Source of the DNA: Maribacter sp.
GTDB lineage: Bacteria > Bacteroidota > Bacteroidia > Flavobacteriales > Flavobacteriaceae
Reading direction: 5' to 3'
DNA length: 61,447 nucleotides
NCBI GenBank assembly: GCA_020629415.1
Contig: JAHDDL010000025.1
Coordinates: 1 to 61,447 of the forward strand
Every line of letters begins with the position of its first letter. Position 1 is the stretch's first letter. Below, piece by piece: positions 37,728 to 46,897 of the stretch. The position numbers and the translations under genes were made by a program. The notes beneath the pieces are model-generated. The model had not been told where the DNA came from. It saw only the letters and a program-made list of their open reading frames with translations, and did not search any database.

Positions 37728-38636
37728 ATGAAACATATATTCTACTTCATATTAAACTTAACCATTATAAATGTCGGATTTGCCCAAAACGGAAAATTGA
37801 TTTCTAAAGAAGTTATTAATATTACCAATACGCCAGTTTGGAATAGGGTTTCTGAAAATAATGCTTTGAAACCTGATTTTATTCATTTAGAAAAATTAGA
37901 TTTCTTCTCTATAACTTATCATAGTGATTCTCTGGAAATACAAGGTATTCTGGTTGAACCTAAGATAGAAGGAGTCTATCCTGTTATAATTTTTAATCGT
38001 GGTGGAAATAGGGATTTTGCTCCACTAAACTTGTCTACTATAATTAATTATACTTCAAAATTGGCTGAACAAGGGTATGTTATTATAGGAAGTAATTATC
38101 GAGAAAAAGATGAGTTTGGTGGTAAAGAATTGAATGATGTTTTGAATTTGACAGAAACGGTAAAAGAAATTGAAAAAGCCGATGCAAATTGTATTGGTAT
38201 GTTCGGGTGGTCAAGAGGAGGTATAATGACATACTTAAGCTTAAAAGAGTCATATAAAATTAAAACTGCTATTGTAGGTAATGGGGTTACGGACTTGTTT
38301 CAATTGATAAAAGATAGACCTAAAATGGAAACAGCGGTTTTAGCTGAATGTATTCCAAATTATTATCAGAATAAAGAAGTAGAATTACAAAAACGTTCCG
38401 CTATATTTTGGCCGCAAAAATTAAACAAACATAGTAGTTTATTAATTATCTCCGGTAAAAATGATAAAAGAGCAAATCAAGATTCTACAACTAAATTTGC
38501 AGAAAAATTATCAGACTTGAAATATGATTTTGAATATCAAGAATTTATAACAGATCACTTTTTCTCAAATAAAAGAAAAGAGCTAGATGAATTAGTCATA
38601 TCCTGGTTTGATAAACGATTAAAAAACGCAGATTAA
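37728..38636 (+). CDS. Exported S9-type/dienelactone-hydrolase-like hydrolase
   Basis: The ATG at 37728 gives 302 residues with a signal peptide ending near NVGFAQ (residue 20); a TTG at 37713 would only add five residues. The alpha/beta hydrolase fold has the nucleophile Ser162 in GWSRGG, an acid candidate in GKNDKRAN, and a His in ITDHFFS. It resembles prolyl-oligopeptidase-like hydrolases lacking a propeller. The substrate is unknown. Confidence 0.75.
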   Translation: MKHIFYFILNLTIINVGFAQNGKLISKEVINITNTPVWNRVSENNALKPDFIHLEKLDFFSITYHSDSLEIQGILVEPKIEGVYPVIIFNRGGNRDFAPLNLSTIINYTSKLAEQGYVIIGSNYREKDEFGGKELNDVLNLTETVKEIEKADANCIGMFGWSRGGIMTYLSLKESYKIKTAIVGNGVTDLFQLIKDRPKMETAVLAECIPNYYQNKEVELQKRSAIFWPQKLNKHSSLLIISGKNDKRANQDSTTKFAEKLSDLKYDFEYQEFITDHFFSNKRKELDELVISWFDKRLKNAD

Positions 38637-38645
38637 ACTTGTGTC

Positions 38646-39071
38646 TTACTTCGCAAACAACTGCCTCATATCTTTAAAAGCTTTAAACTCTAATGCATTG
38701 CCAGCTGGATCATAGAAAAACATGGTAGCCTGTTCACCTACTTTACCTTCAAAACGAACATATGGTTCAATGACGAATTGTACACCTTTGGATTTTAGTT
38801 CTTCTGAAAAGCTCTGAAAAGTATCCCAAGGTAATACTACTCCGTAATGCGGTACGGGCACATCGTGACCGTCAACGGGGTTGTGATGTACGGTTTCGGT
38901 TTCGGATTTAGGCTTGTAGTGTATCACCAATTGATGTCCAAATAAATTGAAATCTACCCAGTGGTCGCTACTACGGCCTTCTTCGCAATTCAATATTTCT
39001 CTATAAAAAGTTCTACATTCCGCTAAGTTGTGTACAGGAATGGCAATGTGGAAAGGTGTTACGTTTTGCAT
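38646..39071 (-). CDS. VOC-family (glyoxalase-like) protein
   Basis: A 141-residue protein with the paired beta-alpha-beta-beta-beta modules of the vicinal oxygen chelate fold. The first module has [19 protein letters not shown] and the C-terminal module [10 protein letters not shown] with the metal-ligand-like Glu. It may be a dioxygenase or isomerase; the substrate is unknown. It is two bases downstream of the 83-residue Rho-N-like gene. Confidence 0.85.
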   Translation of the reverse strand: MQNVTPFHIAIPVHNLAECRTFYREILNCEEGRSSDHWVDFNLFGHQLVIHYKPKSETETVHHNPVDGHDVPVPHYGVVLPWDTFQSFSEELKSKGVQFVIEPYVRFEGKVGEQATMFFYDPAGNALEFKAFKDMRQLFAK

Positions 39072-39073
39072 AA

Positions 39074-39325
39074 TCAGTTATTTCTTAAGGCTGAAATTAA
39101 CTCTTTTTTGCTCATTTTGGAACGTCCGTCAATACCAATTTCTTTAGCTTGGTCATAAAGTTCCTTTTTGGTCCTTTCTTCATATGTAGAAGCTTTACCG
39201 CCTTTCTTTCCCGCATCTTTTGTATTAGCAATACGTGCAGCTTTTTCTTTACTGTAGCCCTTGTCTACCAATGCCTGGTATTGTTCTTCGTTCTTTATCT
39301 GAGGTATATTATTTGACCTTGCCAT
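39074..39325 (-). CDS. Small basic protein with Rho-N/SAP-like C terminus
   Basis: 83 residues, strongly basic. The N-terminal half ([24 protein letters not shown]) is followed by GKKGGKAS and a C-terminal helix pair [31 protein letters not shown] that resembles the Rho termination factor N-terminal or SAP/LEM fold. It is probably a nucleic-acid-associated protein. The function is unknown; it precedes the VOC gene in what looks like a two-gene unit. Confidence 0.75.
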   Translation of the reverse strand: MARSNNIPQIKNEEQYQALVDKGYSKEKAARIANTKDAGKKGGKASTYEERTKKELYDQAKEIGIDGRSKMSKKELISALRNN

Positions 39326-39382
39326 TTTTTATTTAAAATTAAATAAAAAGTGACTTTTGGGTGTGCTGTATAGAATAAGAAA

Positions 39383-40222
39383 TTATCCTTCTAAAAAAGA
39401 TATGATCTTTTCGTTTACCCCATCTTGGTGCATAGAATGCCCTAATCCTTCTGTACTAACTAATTCACTCCCTTTCCAATGTTTATGTACATCAACAGAG
39501 GCGTGATAAGGTGCGATCTTATCAAATTTGTCATGAAAAAGTAAACCTTTCTTTTGGTTGTTCTCCACAAACTTGGAGCTTGAAAATTCTTCTACCGTAA
39601 ATTTAAATTTATTGTACACTAAACTTTTTAAGGCTTTTAAAACCCTGCCGTTAAAACCTAATAAATCTTTATAATGGCTAAGAATTTCATGAAACTCTGA
39701 TGGAGAACCAATGGTAACTATTTTTTCAATCGTTTTATTGGGGTTTAAAGATTCATTGTACAAAACGGTCATACCGCCCATAGAATGGCCTATAACTGTT
39801 TTTGGTCTGTATTTGGTTAACATGTGTTGTACAGTATCTGCATATAAGGGAACATGAAGATTGCCGCCTGAAGAATACCCGTGAGCAGGGGCGTCAAAGG
39901 CTACAATGTTGTAACCTGCCTTTTGTAATTTCTCTATAAGTTTATGCCAACGCCAAGTGTTACTTTCCCAACCATGTACCAATAAAACGGTTTCTTTGTT
40001 TCCGGGCCAATTGTATACTTGAATATCATTTTTGTCCAACGATAACACCTCTAATTTGGCATTATCAAGAAATGTCTTTTGATTGGGCAGTACACGTCCT
40101 TTTCTAACTTTTATAAAGACTAAAAAAGCTTTTTTAGCAGCTTTTTTTGGCGAAAACCAAACAAGAACGTTGAGGTAAAAACCTATTAATTTAGGTATAA
40201 ATTTTTGTAGAAATACCGGCAC
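39383..40222 (-). CDS. Alpha/beta hydrolase
   Basis: 279 residues with an N-terminal amphipathic segment. The oxyanion region is LLVHGWESNTWRW (about 80-92), the nucleophile Ser147 lies in GHSMGG, and the C-terminal histidine is in GLGHSMHQDG. No signal peptide was clear. The activity is unknown. It is flanked by unrelated minus-strand genes with gaps of about 60 bases. Confidence 0.85.
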   Translation of the reverse strand: MPVFLQKFIPKLIGFYLNVLVWFSPKKAAKKAFLVFIKVRKGRVLPNQKTFLDNAKLEVLSLDKNDIQVYNWPGNKETVLLVHGWESNTWRWHKLIEKLQKAGYNIVAFDAPAHGYSSGGNLHVPLYADTVQHMLTKYRPKTVIGHSMGGMTVLYNESLNPNKTIEKIVTIGSPSEFHEILSHYKDLLGFNGRVLKALKSLVYNKFKFTVEEFSSSKFVENNQKKGLLFHDKFDKIAPYHASVDVHKHWKGSELVSTEGLGHSMHQDGVNEKIISFLEG

Positions 40223-40289
40223 CTGCTAAAATTTAAAATATATTACATTATTATCCTTGAGGATATGAGAAGTTTGGAATTTTAATTGA

Positions 40290-40847
40290 TCAATCCCAGC
40301 CTACCATCATATATTTCACTTTGGCCGCATCCGGTATCTGAACTTCTTCAATGTTGTTATTAGCGTTATATCTAAGACTTTCTGGAAGCTCCTTTTTGTC
40401 AATGGTAAAATAAATATCACTGTCTTTTAATAGCACCACTACATTATTTAAAGATGTAATAATCTTTTTTATCGGGTAGTTTTCCCGTATTTCCTTAAAA
40501 GTGCTCAGTTTTGAAATACCTTTAGAGGTCTTAAATCTTTCATCATTGATCAACACATTCTGTATGGTGGCAATACTATCGTTATTGGGGGTAAGGGTAA
40601 GCAACAATGCACCGGCACCTCTTTCAAAAATTTTGATTTTACTTGCCCCGCTGCCAATTTTAAGTTTAACGGTATCTTGAACGACGGAATCTTTCTCAAA
40701 TATTAATTCAACATCACGTGCTAAACTTTCTTTTGATAATTTGCCTACTTGGTCACCGGATATCAAAAAATCAGTATTTGTTTCCCCTGCGCAATTAACA
40801 AGTATTCCGCAGCATAACATTAATAAAAGGGTGTTTTTAAATCTCAT
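40290..40847 (-). CDS. Lipoprotein of unknown function
   Basis: 185 residues with a signal peptide and lipobox ILVNC (Cys19). The mature part has no motif I recognise; it is beta-rich with several ISK/LTLTP-type strands. The start is 3 bases after the stop of the HerA-like ATPase gene, so the two are probably one operon. Confidence 0.7.
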   Translation of the reverse strand: MRFKNTLLLMLCCGILVNCAGETNTDFLISGDQVGKLSKESLARDVELIFEKDSVVQDTVKLKIGSGASKIKIFERGAGALLLTLTPNNDSIATIQNVLINDERFKTSKGISKLSTFKEIRENYPIKKIITSLNNVVVLLKDSDIYFTIDKKELPESLRYNANNNIEEVQIPDAAKVKYMMVGWD

Positions 40848-40850
40848 ATC

Positions 40851-42356
40851 CTATCTCATCACTTTTTTTAATACTCCAAGAACACCTCTAATAAACGTTG
40901 CGCTTGTTAATACCTTAATTACGGGGTTTTGTCTCGTGCTAGCTCTACTGGATGTTTTTCTGGCAGCCGGTTTGTTCTTTTCTTTTTCAGCTAATTTTTC
41001 TGCCTTCTCAATTTTTTCGTTCAAGATTTCATAGGCACTTTCCCGATCAATTACCTCTCCATATTTTTTCACCAATGAAGAGCTGTCGATAACTTCTGCC
41101 AATTCTTTTTTGGTCAAAACATCCATACGGCTCATTGGCGCACGCAGTAATGTTGCAGCTAATGGCGTAGGTCTACCTTTTTCATCCAAAGCAGAAATTA
41201 GAGCTTCACCTATACCTAATGAGGTAAGCACTTCTTTAGTATCATAATACTCGGACTCAGGATAGTTTTCTGCAGTCAATTTAATTGCTTTTCTATCTCT
41301 GGCGGTAAAAGCTCTTAACGCATGTTGTACTTTTAAACCTAATTGAGACAATACATCGTTTGGTACGTCGGTAGGGTTTTGGGTCACAAAATACAAACCG
41401 ATTCCTTTAGAACGAATCAGTTTTACAATACTTTCAATTTGATCTAACAACGCTTTTGAAGCTTCTTTGAAAATAAGGTGGGCTTCGTCTATAAATAGAA
41501 TCAATTCTGGTTTGTCGCTATCTCCTTGTTCAGGGAAGGTATCGTAGATTTCTGCAAGAAGGCTCAGCATAAATGTCGAGAATAACTTAGGTCTGTCCTG
41601 AATGTCGGTCAATCGTAAAATATTGATATACCCTTTTCCTTCTTCGTTAATACGGGTAAGGTCGTTTACATCAAAAGATTTTTCACCAAAAAACAATTCA
41701 GCTCCCTGCTGTTCTAGTTCAATAATCTTTCTAAGAATTGCGCCGGTTGAACTTGTAGAGATTCTACCATATTCTTTGGTAAAATCTGCTTTACCTGCTC
41801 CGGTAGCATATTGTAGTACTTTTTTGAAATCTTTTAAATCTAACAACGGCATTTTCTGGTCATCGCAGTATTTGAATACTACCGATACAATACCTGATTG
41901 CGTATCTGAAAGGTCAAGAATACGAGATAACAGTACAGGACCAAATTCAGAGACCGTAGCTCTCAATTTTACGCCATCTTGCTCAGATAATGAAAGAATT
42001 TCAACAGGAAAGCTACTTGCCTCAAAAGGGAAACCAATTTTGGCGTGGCGTTCATCAATTTTTGCATGACCGGGACTTGGTTGTGCCAATCCACTTAAAT
42101 CACCTTTTAAATCCATCAGCATTACAGGAATACCTTTGTCAGATAAATTTTCTGCCAATACCTGCAGCGTTTTTGTTTTACCTGTACCTGTAGCACCTGC
42201 AATAAGTCCGTGTCTGTTTAATGTTTTCAACGGAATTTTTACAAAAGCGTCTTTTACAGCTTCGCCATTTAGCATTGCTGCACCCATATTTATATAGTCT
42301 CCTTTTGTGGAATATCCTTTTACTATATGGTCAAAAAAATCTTCGGTACCGGCCAT
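40851..42356 (-). CDS. HerA-like ATPase (DUF853 family)
   Basis: 501 residues from the ATG at 42356; an upstream in-frame start would add 13 residues inside the promoter region. The Walker A motif is GATGTGKT (54-61) and the Walker B is LILFIDEAHLIF. The C terminus after about 435 is Lys/Ala/Ser-rich and probably disordered. Family members are FtsK/HerA-type hexameric ATPases of unproven role. No NurA nuclease is adjacent, unlike archaeal DNA-end resection operons; a lipoprotein gene follows instead. Confidence 0.9.
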   Translation of the reverse strand: MAGTEDFFDHIVKGYSTKGDYINMGAAMLNGEAVKDAFVKIPLKTLNRHGLIAGATGTGKTKTLQVLAENLSDKGIPVMLMDLKGDLSGLAQPSPGHAKIDERHAKIGFPFEASSFPVEILSLSEQDGVKLRATVSEFGPVLLSRILDLSDTQSGIVSVVFKYCDDQKMPLLDLKDFKKVLQYATGAGKADFTKEYGRISTSSTGAILRKIIELEQQGAELFFGEKSFDVNDLTRINEEGKGYINILRLTDIQDRPKLFSTFMLSLLAEIYDTFPEQGDSDKPELILFIDEAHLIFKEASKALLDQIESIVKLIRSKGIGLYFVTQNPTDVPNDVLSQLGLKVQHALRAFTARDRKAIKLTAENYPESEYYDTKEVLTSLGIGEALISALDEKGRPTPLAATLLRAPMSRMDVLTKKELAEVIDSSSLVKKYGEVIDRESAYEILNEKIEKAEKLAEKEKNKPAARKTSSRASTRQNPVIKVLTSATFIRGVLGVLKKVMR

Positions 42357-42371
42357 GTTATATATTTTCGA

Positions 42372-42400
42372 TAAAAATAGGGGATTTTTAACCAAACCAA
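42372..42400 (-). promoter_or_regulatory. Predicted promoter of the HerA-like gene
   Basis: On the minus strand TTG (42400-42398), an 18-base spacer and TATTTTTA (42379-42372) fit the Bacteroidota consensus with one mismatch, 16 bases before the start chosen at 42356. Confidence 0.4.
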
Positions 42401-42451
42401 AAGACTAGACCAGCCTTAAATATCACTATTTTTTAACATTTGATGTGCGAA

Positions 42452-42471
42452 CTGTACGTGCCTGAGTACAG
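42452..42471. promoter_or_regulatory. Palindrome between HerA-like gene and queE
   Basis: CTGTAC and GTACAG form a perfect 6-bp inverted repeat with an 8-base spacer in the divergent intergenic region. It could be an operator for either gene; no regulator is known. Confidence 0.3.
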
Positions 42472-42515
42472 AATTTACCGATGCCGACTTCTTATAGAAT
42501 TAATGAACTAAAACG

Positions 42516-42523
42516 TATCTTTG
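42516..42523 (+). promoter_or_regulatory. -7 box of queE
   Basis: TATCTTTG matches the -7 consensus TAnnTTTG exactly and lies 4 bases before the queE start codon, implying a leaderless or nearly leaderless mRNA if used. No TTG is at the usual distance. Confidence 0.4.
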
Positions 42524-42527
42524 CCGA

Positions 42528-43160
42528 ATGAAAAATGCGGAGGTACTTGAGAAAGTGAATAAAGGGGTGTATTTACCATTAATGGAAGAGTTCTACACCA
42601 TACAGGGCGAAGGTTTCCATAAAGGTACCGCAGCCTACTTTATTCGAGTAGGTGGGTGTGATGTTGGTTGCCATTGGTGCGATGTAAAAGAGAGCTGGAA
42701 TGCAGAGACTCATCCGCCAACGGCTATAGAGCAAATTGTGGATAATGCCGCCAAATATTCAGATACTATTGTTATTACAGGTGGTGAGCCCTTAATGTGG
42801 GATATGAGCCCGATTACAAAAGCCTTAAAGGAAAAGGGCTTAAAAACCCATATAGAAACTTCTGGTGCCTATACACTTTCTGGTGATTGGGATTGGATCT
42901 GTCTTTCGCCCAAAAAGAATAAATTACCCGAAGGCCGTATCTATGATGAAGCTCATGAGCTCAAAGTAATTGTCTATAACAAGCATGATTTAATTTTTGC
43001 AGAAGAACAGGCTGCGAAAACGAATGCCAATTGCATTTTGTATTTACAACCAGAGTGGAGTGTTAGGGACAAGGTGGTGCCACTGATCGTTGACTATGTA
43101 ATGAACAACCCAAAATGGAAAGTGTCATTACAGACCCATAAGTATTTAAATATTCCTTAA
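42528..43160 (+). CDS. queE: 7-carboxy-7-deazaguanine synthase QueE
   Basis: Radical-SAM enzyme of the queuosine pathway, converting CPH4 to CDG. It has 210 residues. The 4Fe-4S cysteines are C44, C48 and C51 in CDVGCHWC, a CxxxCxxC pattern within the family's range, and GEGFHKGTAAYFIRVGGC and VITGGEPLM support the call. Other queuosine genes are not nearby, and no preQ1 riboswitch was recognised upstream. Confidence 0.95.
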   Translation: MKNAEVLEKVNKGVYLPLMEEFYTIQGEGFHKGTAAYFIRVGGCDVGCHWCDVKESWNAETHPPTAIEQIVDNAAKYSDTIVITGGEPLMWDMSPITKALKEKGLKTHIETSGAYTLSGDWDWICLSPKKNKLPEGRIYDEAHELKVIVYNKHDLIFAEEQAAKTNANCILYLQPEWSVRDKVVPLIVDYVMNNPKWKVSLQTHKYLNIP

Positions 43161-43175
43161 AACAGGATTTATTCG

Positions 43176-44078
43176 TTAACGGCCTCCATTAGATTGAATG
43201 TCCAATATACATTCAGCATCCAAGGCTACTGTGTTCGTGGTCTTTCCGGTATTTTGTTGTAGCAGGTCTAGAACCGAATGTCCAGTTAATCTACAACCAG
43301 ATTTTACACCGGCTTCATATTGGGAGAGGGAATTTGCTGTTGAAGATTTTCCTGAAGATCTGCCAAATTGCAATTCGGCTCGCATTAAGCAACCGGCTTG
43401 GTTGCAATGGTTGTCAGGTACTAATTGCCCATCTTCATTTTCGGATTCAGATTGGTGGTCGTTGACCATTTCAGTTCCTAGGTCTACCAAACCGAATAGA
43501 TGTCCAAATTCATGGTTCAAGGTCGTGGTCTCTACATCTGCTTCGCTAATTGAAATACTTAGGGCGGCCAAATCCCTGACCGTTACTTCATGAATGATCA
43601 TTGAAGTATTACGGTAAACAGAACCTAACGTTACCAAACCACCATCAAGGTCATCACCTTCAGCAGGGGAATCTGCAAAGTAAATATAGATAGCCAATGT
43701 TCTGCCCGTGTTAAAGGCGGTTCTATTGGAAATTTCTAAATCTGCAATTTCTTGTAAAGTAAGTTCATCTTCTGACGGACTGGATAATTCATTATACACC
43801 AGTTCAATATCCTCCTTAAAAGTGTGTTCTTTAAGGTATTCGGTAAAATCTGCCATTGCCTCATCGGTAGGTTTAAAACCGGTAACATAGGCTATTTCAA
43901 TTAAGAGTTTATCAAAGTTTTCGTTAGAAAGAATATCTTTTGCTGAATCTCCCGTTGCCAATAAATTAGCACTTTTGTCAACTCTAGTTTCTGGACTTTC
44001 ATCGTCAGATGAATTTTTAGAGCATGATATGGCAAATGCCAAAATACCTAAAAACAAAATTCTTCTTAACTTATACAT
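43176..44078 (-). CDS. Lipoprotein metalloprotease with HExxHxxGxxD motif
   Basis: 300 residues with a lipobox FAISC (Cys19). The zinc motif is HEFGHLFGLVD at 189-199, a HExxHxxGxxD pattern in which aspartate is the third ligand, as in snapalysin-type metzincins. The active-site turn follows with the conserved surroundings NHCNQAGCLM. The enzyme would be anchored in an outer or inner membrane facing the periplasm or the surface. Its substrate is unknown. It converges with queE with a 15-base gap. Confidence 0.8.
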   Translation of the reverse strand: MYKLRRILFLGILAFAISCSKNSSDDESPETRVDKSANLLATGDSAKDILSNENFDKLLIEIAYVTGFKPTDEAMADFTEYLKEHTFKEDIELVYNELSSPSEDELTLQEIADLEISNRTAFNTGRTLAIYIYFADSPAEGDDLDGGLVTLGSVYRNTSMIIHEVTVRDLAALSISISEADVETTTLNHEFGHLFGLVDLGTEMVNDHQSESENEDGQLVPDNHCNQAGCLMRAELQFGRSSGKSSTANSLSQYEAGVKSGCRLTGHSVLDLLQQNTGKTTNTVALDAECILDIQSNGGR

Positions 44079-44124
44079 GCCAATTATTTTCTCTACATAG
44101 CATAACGATAAAATAGGTAACCTA

Positions 44125-44838
44125 TTACTTCATATGCGTTAATCTAGCTAAATAGTCGTAATGTTCACCTTCCATTACAAGTTCGCATGTTAAATTATTA
44201 TAATTTGCCGCTCTTTGCAGGGTATTATAGTCTACGTATAGCCACGGAAACAATTCGCTTTTTTCGTTTTTATATTCCATACTAAAGTTTACCTCGCCGT
44301 AATAGTTAACATTATCGGGAATCCAATAGCCGCCATCCTCATCATTTTCAAACATGTAGATAATATCGCTGGAATCGAGAAGAATTTGTCCGTTGTCTTT
44401 TAAGAGGGATTTTAATTTTGTAAAAAATTGGTCAAGTCCTGCCAATGTGCCTGCCAAGCCTACGCCGTTCATTAGGATTAAAATAGTATCGAATTTATCA
44501 CCTTCGTAATTAAGAAGTGCAGTGTGTGCAATATTTTTGAGTCCGCGTATAGCACTAACTTCGGTAGCACCTTTAGATGCATCTAGCCCAATAACGGAAA
44601 ATCCTTTATTTTGTAAATACAGACTATGGCTACCGGCACCACAACCAACATCAAGTACTTCGCCTTTGCACAATTGTAATGCCTTTTGCTCCAGTTCCGG
44701 CATTTCTTCAAATGTCCTGAACATATAGGGCAGTGGCAAAACATCTTCTTCTTGAAGCGATGAATGTGTGGTAATATCTTCGGTGTAGTTTCCGTTTTGA
44801 TAATCTAAAAGTGCCGTTCCTAAAATGTCCTTGTCCAA
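44125..44838 (-). CDS. SAM-dependent methyltransferase
   Basis: 237 residues of class I methyltransferase fold with motif I EVLDVGCGAGSHSL (about 65-78), then FSVIGLDAS and the DTILILMNGVG region. The substrate is unknown. It diverges from the YkgJ-type gene with a 75-base gap. Confidence 0.85.
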   Translation of the reverse strand: MDKDILGTALLDYQNGNYTEDITTHSSLQEEDVLPLPYMFRTFEEMPELEQKALQLCKGEVLDVGCGAGSHSLYLQNKGFSVIGLDASKGATEVSAIRGLKNIAHTALLNYEGDKFDTILILMNGVGLAGTLAGLDQFFTKLKSLLKDNGQILLDSSDIIYMFENDEDGGYWIPDNVNYYGEVNFSMEYKNEKSELFPWLYVDYNTLQRAANYNNLTCELVMEGEHYDYLARLTHMK

Positions 44839-44913
44839 AATTCTTGTATTTCTAGTTGTAAAAGTCTCGCTTTTTGGTACTACTTTCCTAGTTTTGAAGA
44901 ATTAATTTGATAC

Positions 44914-45405
44914 ATGGAAGAGGTTTTACGACAATTGCCCAAAAAAGCAAGGGAAAAACATAATGAAAATAAAAAGTTCTTTGCCAAACTAAGAAAGAAA
45001 CCACCAAAAGATTTGGACTATACCATGCAAGATCTGCATGAGGCGGAATTTGAACGTACCGATTGCCTAACCTGTGCCAATTGCTGTAAAACTACAGGGC
45101 CGCTGTTTACCAACGCAGATGTGGAACGAATTTCAAAATCGTTCCGAATGAAACCACAGAAGTTCATTGAAAGCTATTTGCGTATAGATGAGGAGAACGA
45201 TTATGTGTTACAGCAAGTACCATGTACTTTTTTAGGAGCGGATAATTACTGTTCTATCTATGATGTACGTCCCAAGGCATGTCGAGAATTTCCACATACG
45301 GATAGAAAGAAGTTTCAGCAAATTAGTAATCTTACCTTAAAAAATGTGGCTATTTGCCCAGCTGCTTATAATATTGTAGAGGAGATGAAGAAGTTGATGA
45401 AGTAA
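44914..45405 (+). CDS. YkgJ-family cysteine-cluster protein
   Basis: 163 residues with the zinc/iron-chelating cysteine pattern of the YkgJ family: CLTCANCCKTTG, then PCTFLGADNYCSIYDVRPKACREFPH. Members are thought to bind a metal or Fe-S cluster; the role is unknown. It precedes the DTW-domain gene by 25 bases and is probably co-transcribed. Confidence 0.88.
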   Translation: MEEVLRQLPKKAREKHNENKKFFAKLRKKPPKDLDYTMQDLHEAEFERTDCLTCANCCKTTGPLFTNADVERISKSFRMKPQKFIESYLRIDEENDYVLQQVPCTFLGADNYCSIYDVRPKACREFPHTDRKKFQQISNLTLKNVAICPAAYNIVEEMKKLMK

Positions 45406-45430
45406 GTAGAATATTGAAAATAAATTAAGA

Positions 45431-46153
45431 TTGCTAGTTGATATAAATAATCCAAGAGTAAAATGTTACCAATGCATGAGACCTTCAAGTACCTGTATTT
45501 GTGAACATATTAGTGCCGTAAAAACTAAAACACGTTTCATTATTTTAATGCACCCTAAGGAGTATAAAAAGGAAAGGAACGGTACAGGCTACATGACGAA
45601 TCTTCAACTGGAAAATTCTGAAATAATAGTGGGCGTAGATTTTAGTGATAATACTCGTGTAAATGAATTATTGGACAGTAATGAAAATTCATTTTTACTT
45701 TACCCGGGTAAAAACAGTTTTAACCTATCTCAAAGAAGTAGTGCTGAAATGCATAATTTTATAGGTAAAGGTGCAAATATTTTCATTCTCGATGGTACCT
45801 GGCCCTGTGCCAGAAAGATGCTTAAATTGAGTAAGAACTTGCAAAAGTTAAATAGGGTTAGTTTTGATAATAGCATAGCATCAAAATTCATCATCAAACA
45901 ACAACCAGAAGCACTTTGTCTTAGCACCATAGAATCGGTCTATACCGTTTTAAACTTGTTGAATAAAGGAACGATTGAACAATGTAATACGGCGGACTTC
46001 CTAGTCCCGTTTGAAAAAATGATCCAACATCAACTTGATTATATGCTAAACCCAAATAGTAAAAATTATCGCTATGGTGCTAGTTTAGAGATTGCTCCCA
46101 AAATCAGGTATAAGACAAATACCGAAAGAAATGTTGTTTTTGAATTAGATTAG
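45431..46153 (+). CDS. DTW-domain tRNA-modification enzyme (TapT-like)
   Basis: 240 residues. The DTW motif lies in ILDGTWPCARKM and the N-terminal cysteines C12, C15, C22 and C24 (CYQC...CIC) form the typical zinc site. Family members add an aminocarboxypropyl group to uridine in tRNA. The frame has no ATG before the zinc site; the only common start is the TTG at 45431, so a non-ATG start is likely. The in-frame ATG in the CYQCM stretch would destroy the zinc site. Confidence 0.85.
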   Translation: MLVDINNPRVKCYQCMRPSSTCICEHISAVKTKTRFIILMHPKEYKKERNGTGYMTNLQLENSEIIVGVDFSDNTRVNELLDSNENSFLLYPGKNSFNLSQRSSAEMHNFIGKGANIFILDGTWPCARKMLKLSKNLQKLNRVSFDNSIASKFIIKQQPEALCLSTIESVYTVLNLLNKGTIEQCNTADFLVPFEKMIQHQLDYMLNPNSKNYRYGASLEIAPKIRYKTNTERNVVFELD

Positions 46154-46204
46154 CTAATAGTTTTTTATTTACCTCAGATATACTATTCAACCAAAACTTT
46201 ATTG

Positions 46205-46705
46205 ATGAAACGTACCCTTTATTTTTCTTTATTGATGATTTCCTTATTGGTAACCTATACTTCCGTTGCACAAGAAGATTTTAGAAATACTGAGCTTGTA
46301 AATAATGTTTTTAATGCCCTGAAATCTCAGAGTGAAAAAGAATTTTTAAAAATCTTACCTACTAAAAACGAAGTTGAATATCTTATTCCTATAGTTAAAG
46401 AAACTCAACCTAATGAAAATGTTCCGTCTGTAGATGCTATAATCTTAAACTTTGAAAATAAAGCTATTGAAAACTTTAGAAAAGTAAGTACAAGAGGTCG
46501 TTCTTTCGGGGTGTTGTGGGAAGATATCATTTTAGAAAAAGTAAGTTTTAAGAGTAGTCCTGATAATAATGTGCCTATTGAAAGAGGAAGTATAACCTTA
46601 GCGTTTTCAAATAAGGACAAGAACTTTCTGATTGTTTTGAAAAAAGTATATAAAATACAAGATACCTGGAGGGTGATGGATTCAATGAAATTTACTCTTT
46701 TGTAA
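46205..46705 (+). CDS. Exported protein of unknown function
   Basis: 166 residues from the ATG at 46205 (a TTG three bases earlier is less likely). An N-terminal signal peptide ends near TSVAQ (residue 20). The mature part is alpha/beta with ERGSITLAFSNKDKNFLIVLKKVYKIQ. I do not recognise the family. The gene follows the DTW gene by 51 bases and its relation to it is unclear. Confidence 0.65.
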   Translation: MKRTLYFSLLMISLLVTYTSVAQEDFRNTELVNNVFNALKSQSEKEFLKILPTKNEVEYLIPIVKETQPNENVPSVDAIILNFENKAIENFRKVSTRGRSFGVLWEDIILEKVSFKSSPDNNVPIERGSITLAFSNKDKNFLIVLKKVYKIQDTWRVMDSMKFTLL

Positions 46706-46897
46706 TATTTTATGTTTTTTGCGTAATTGACTGATTATTTCTTAAAATCAAATTTTACAATTTAAAATCAACAAAAGTTTATTATATTGGGTGGTTAGTT
46801 GCGAATTTATCATAATTCATATTTTTTATTGACGATACAATAATTGTGTGTTAGAAAGTTAATTTGCGGCTCATAACTTAAACGACTCACTCATTTC

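Noticed and set aside
42396..42527. preQ1 riboswitch upstream of queE
   Set aside because: No H-type pseudoknot or conserved preQ1 aptamer sequence was seen; only a short palindrome and a -7 box are present.
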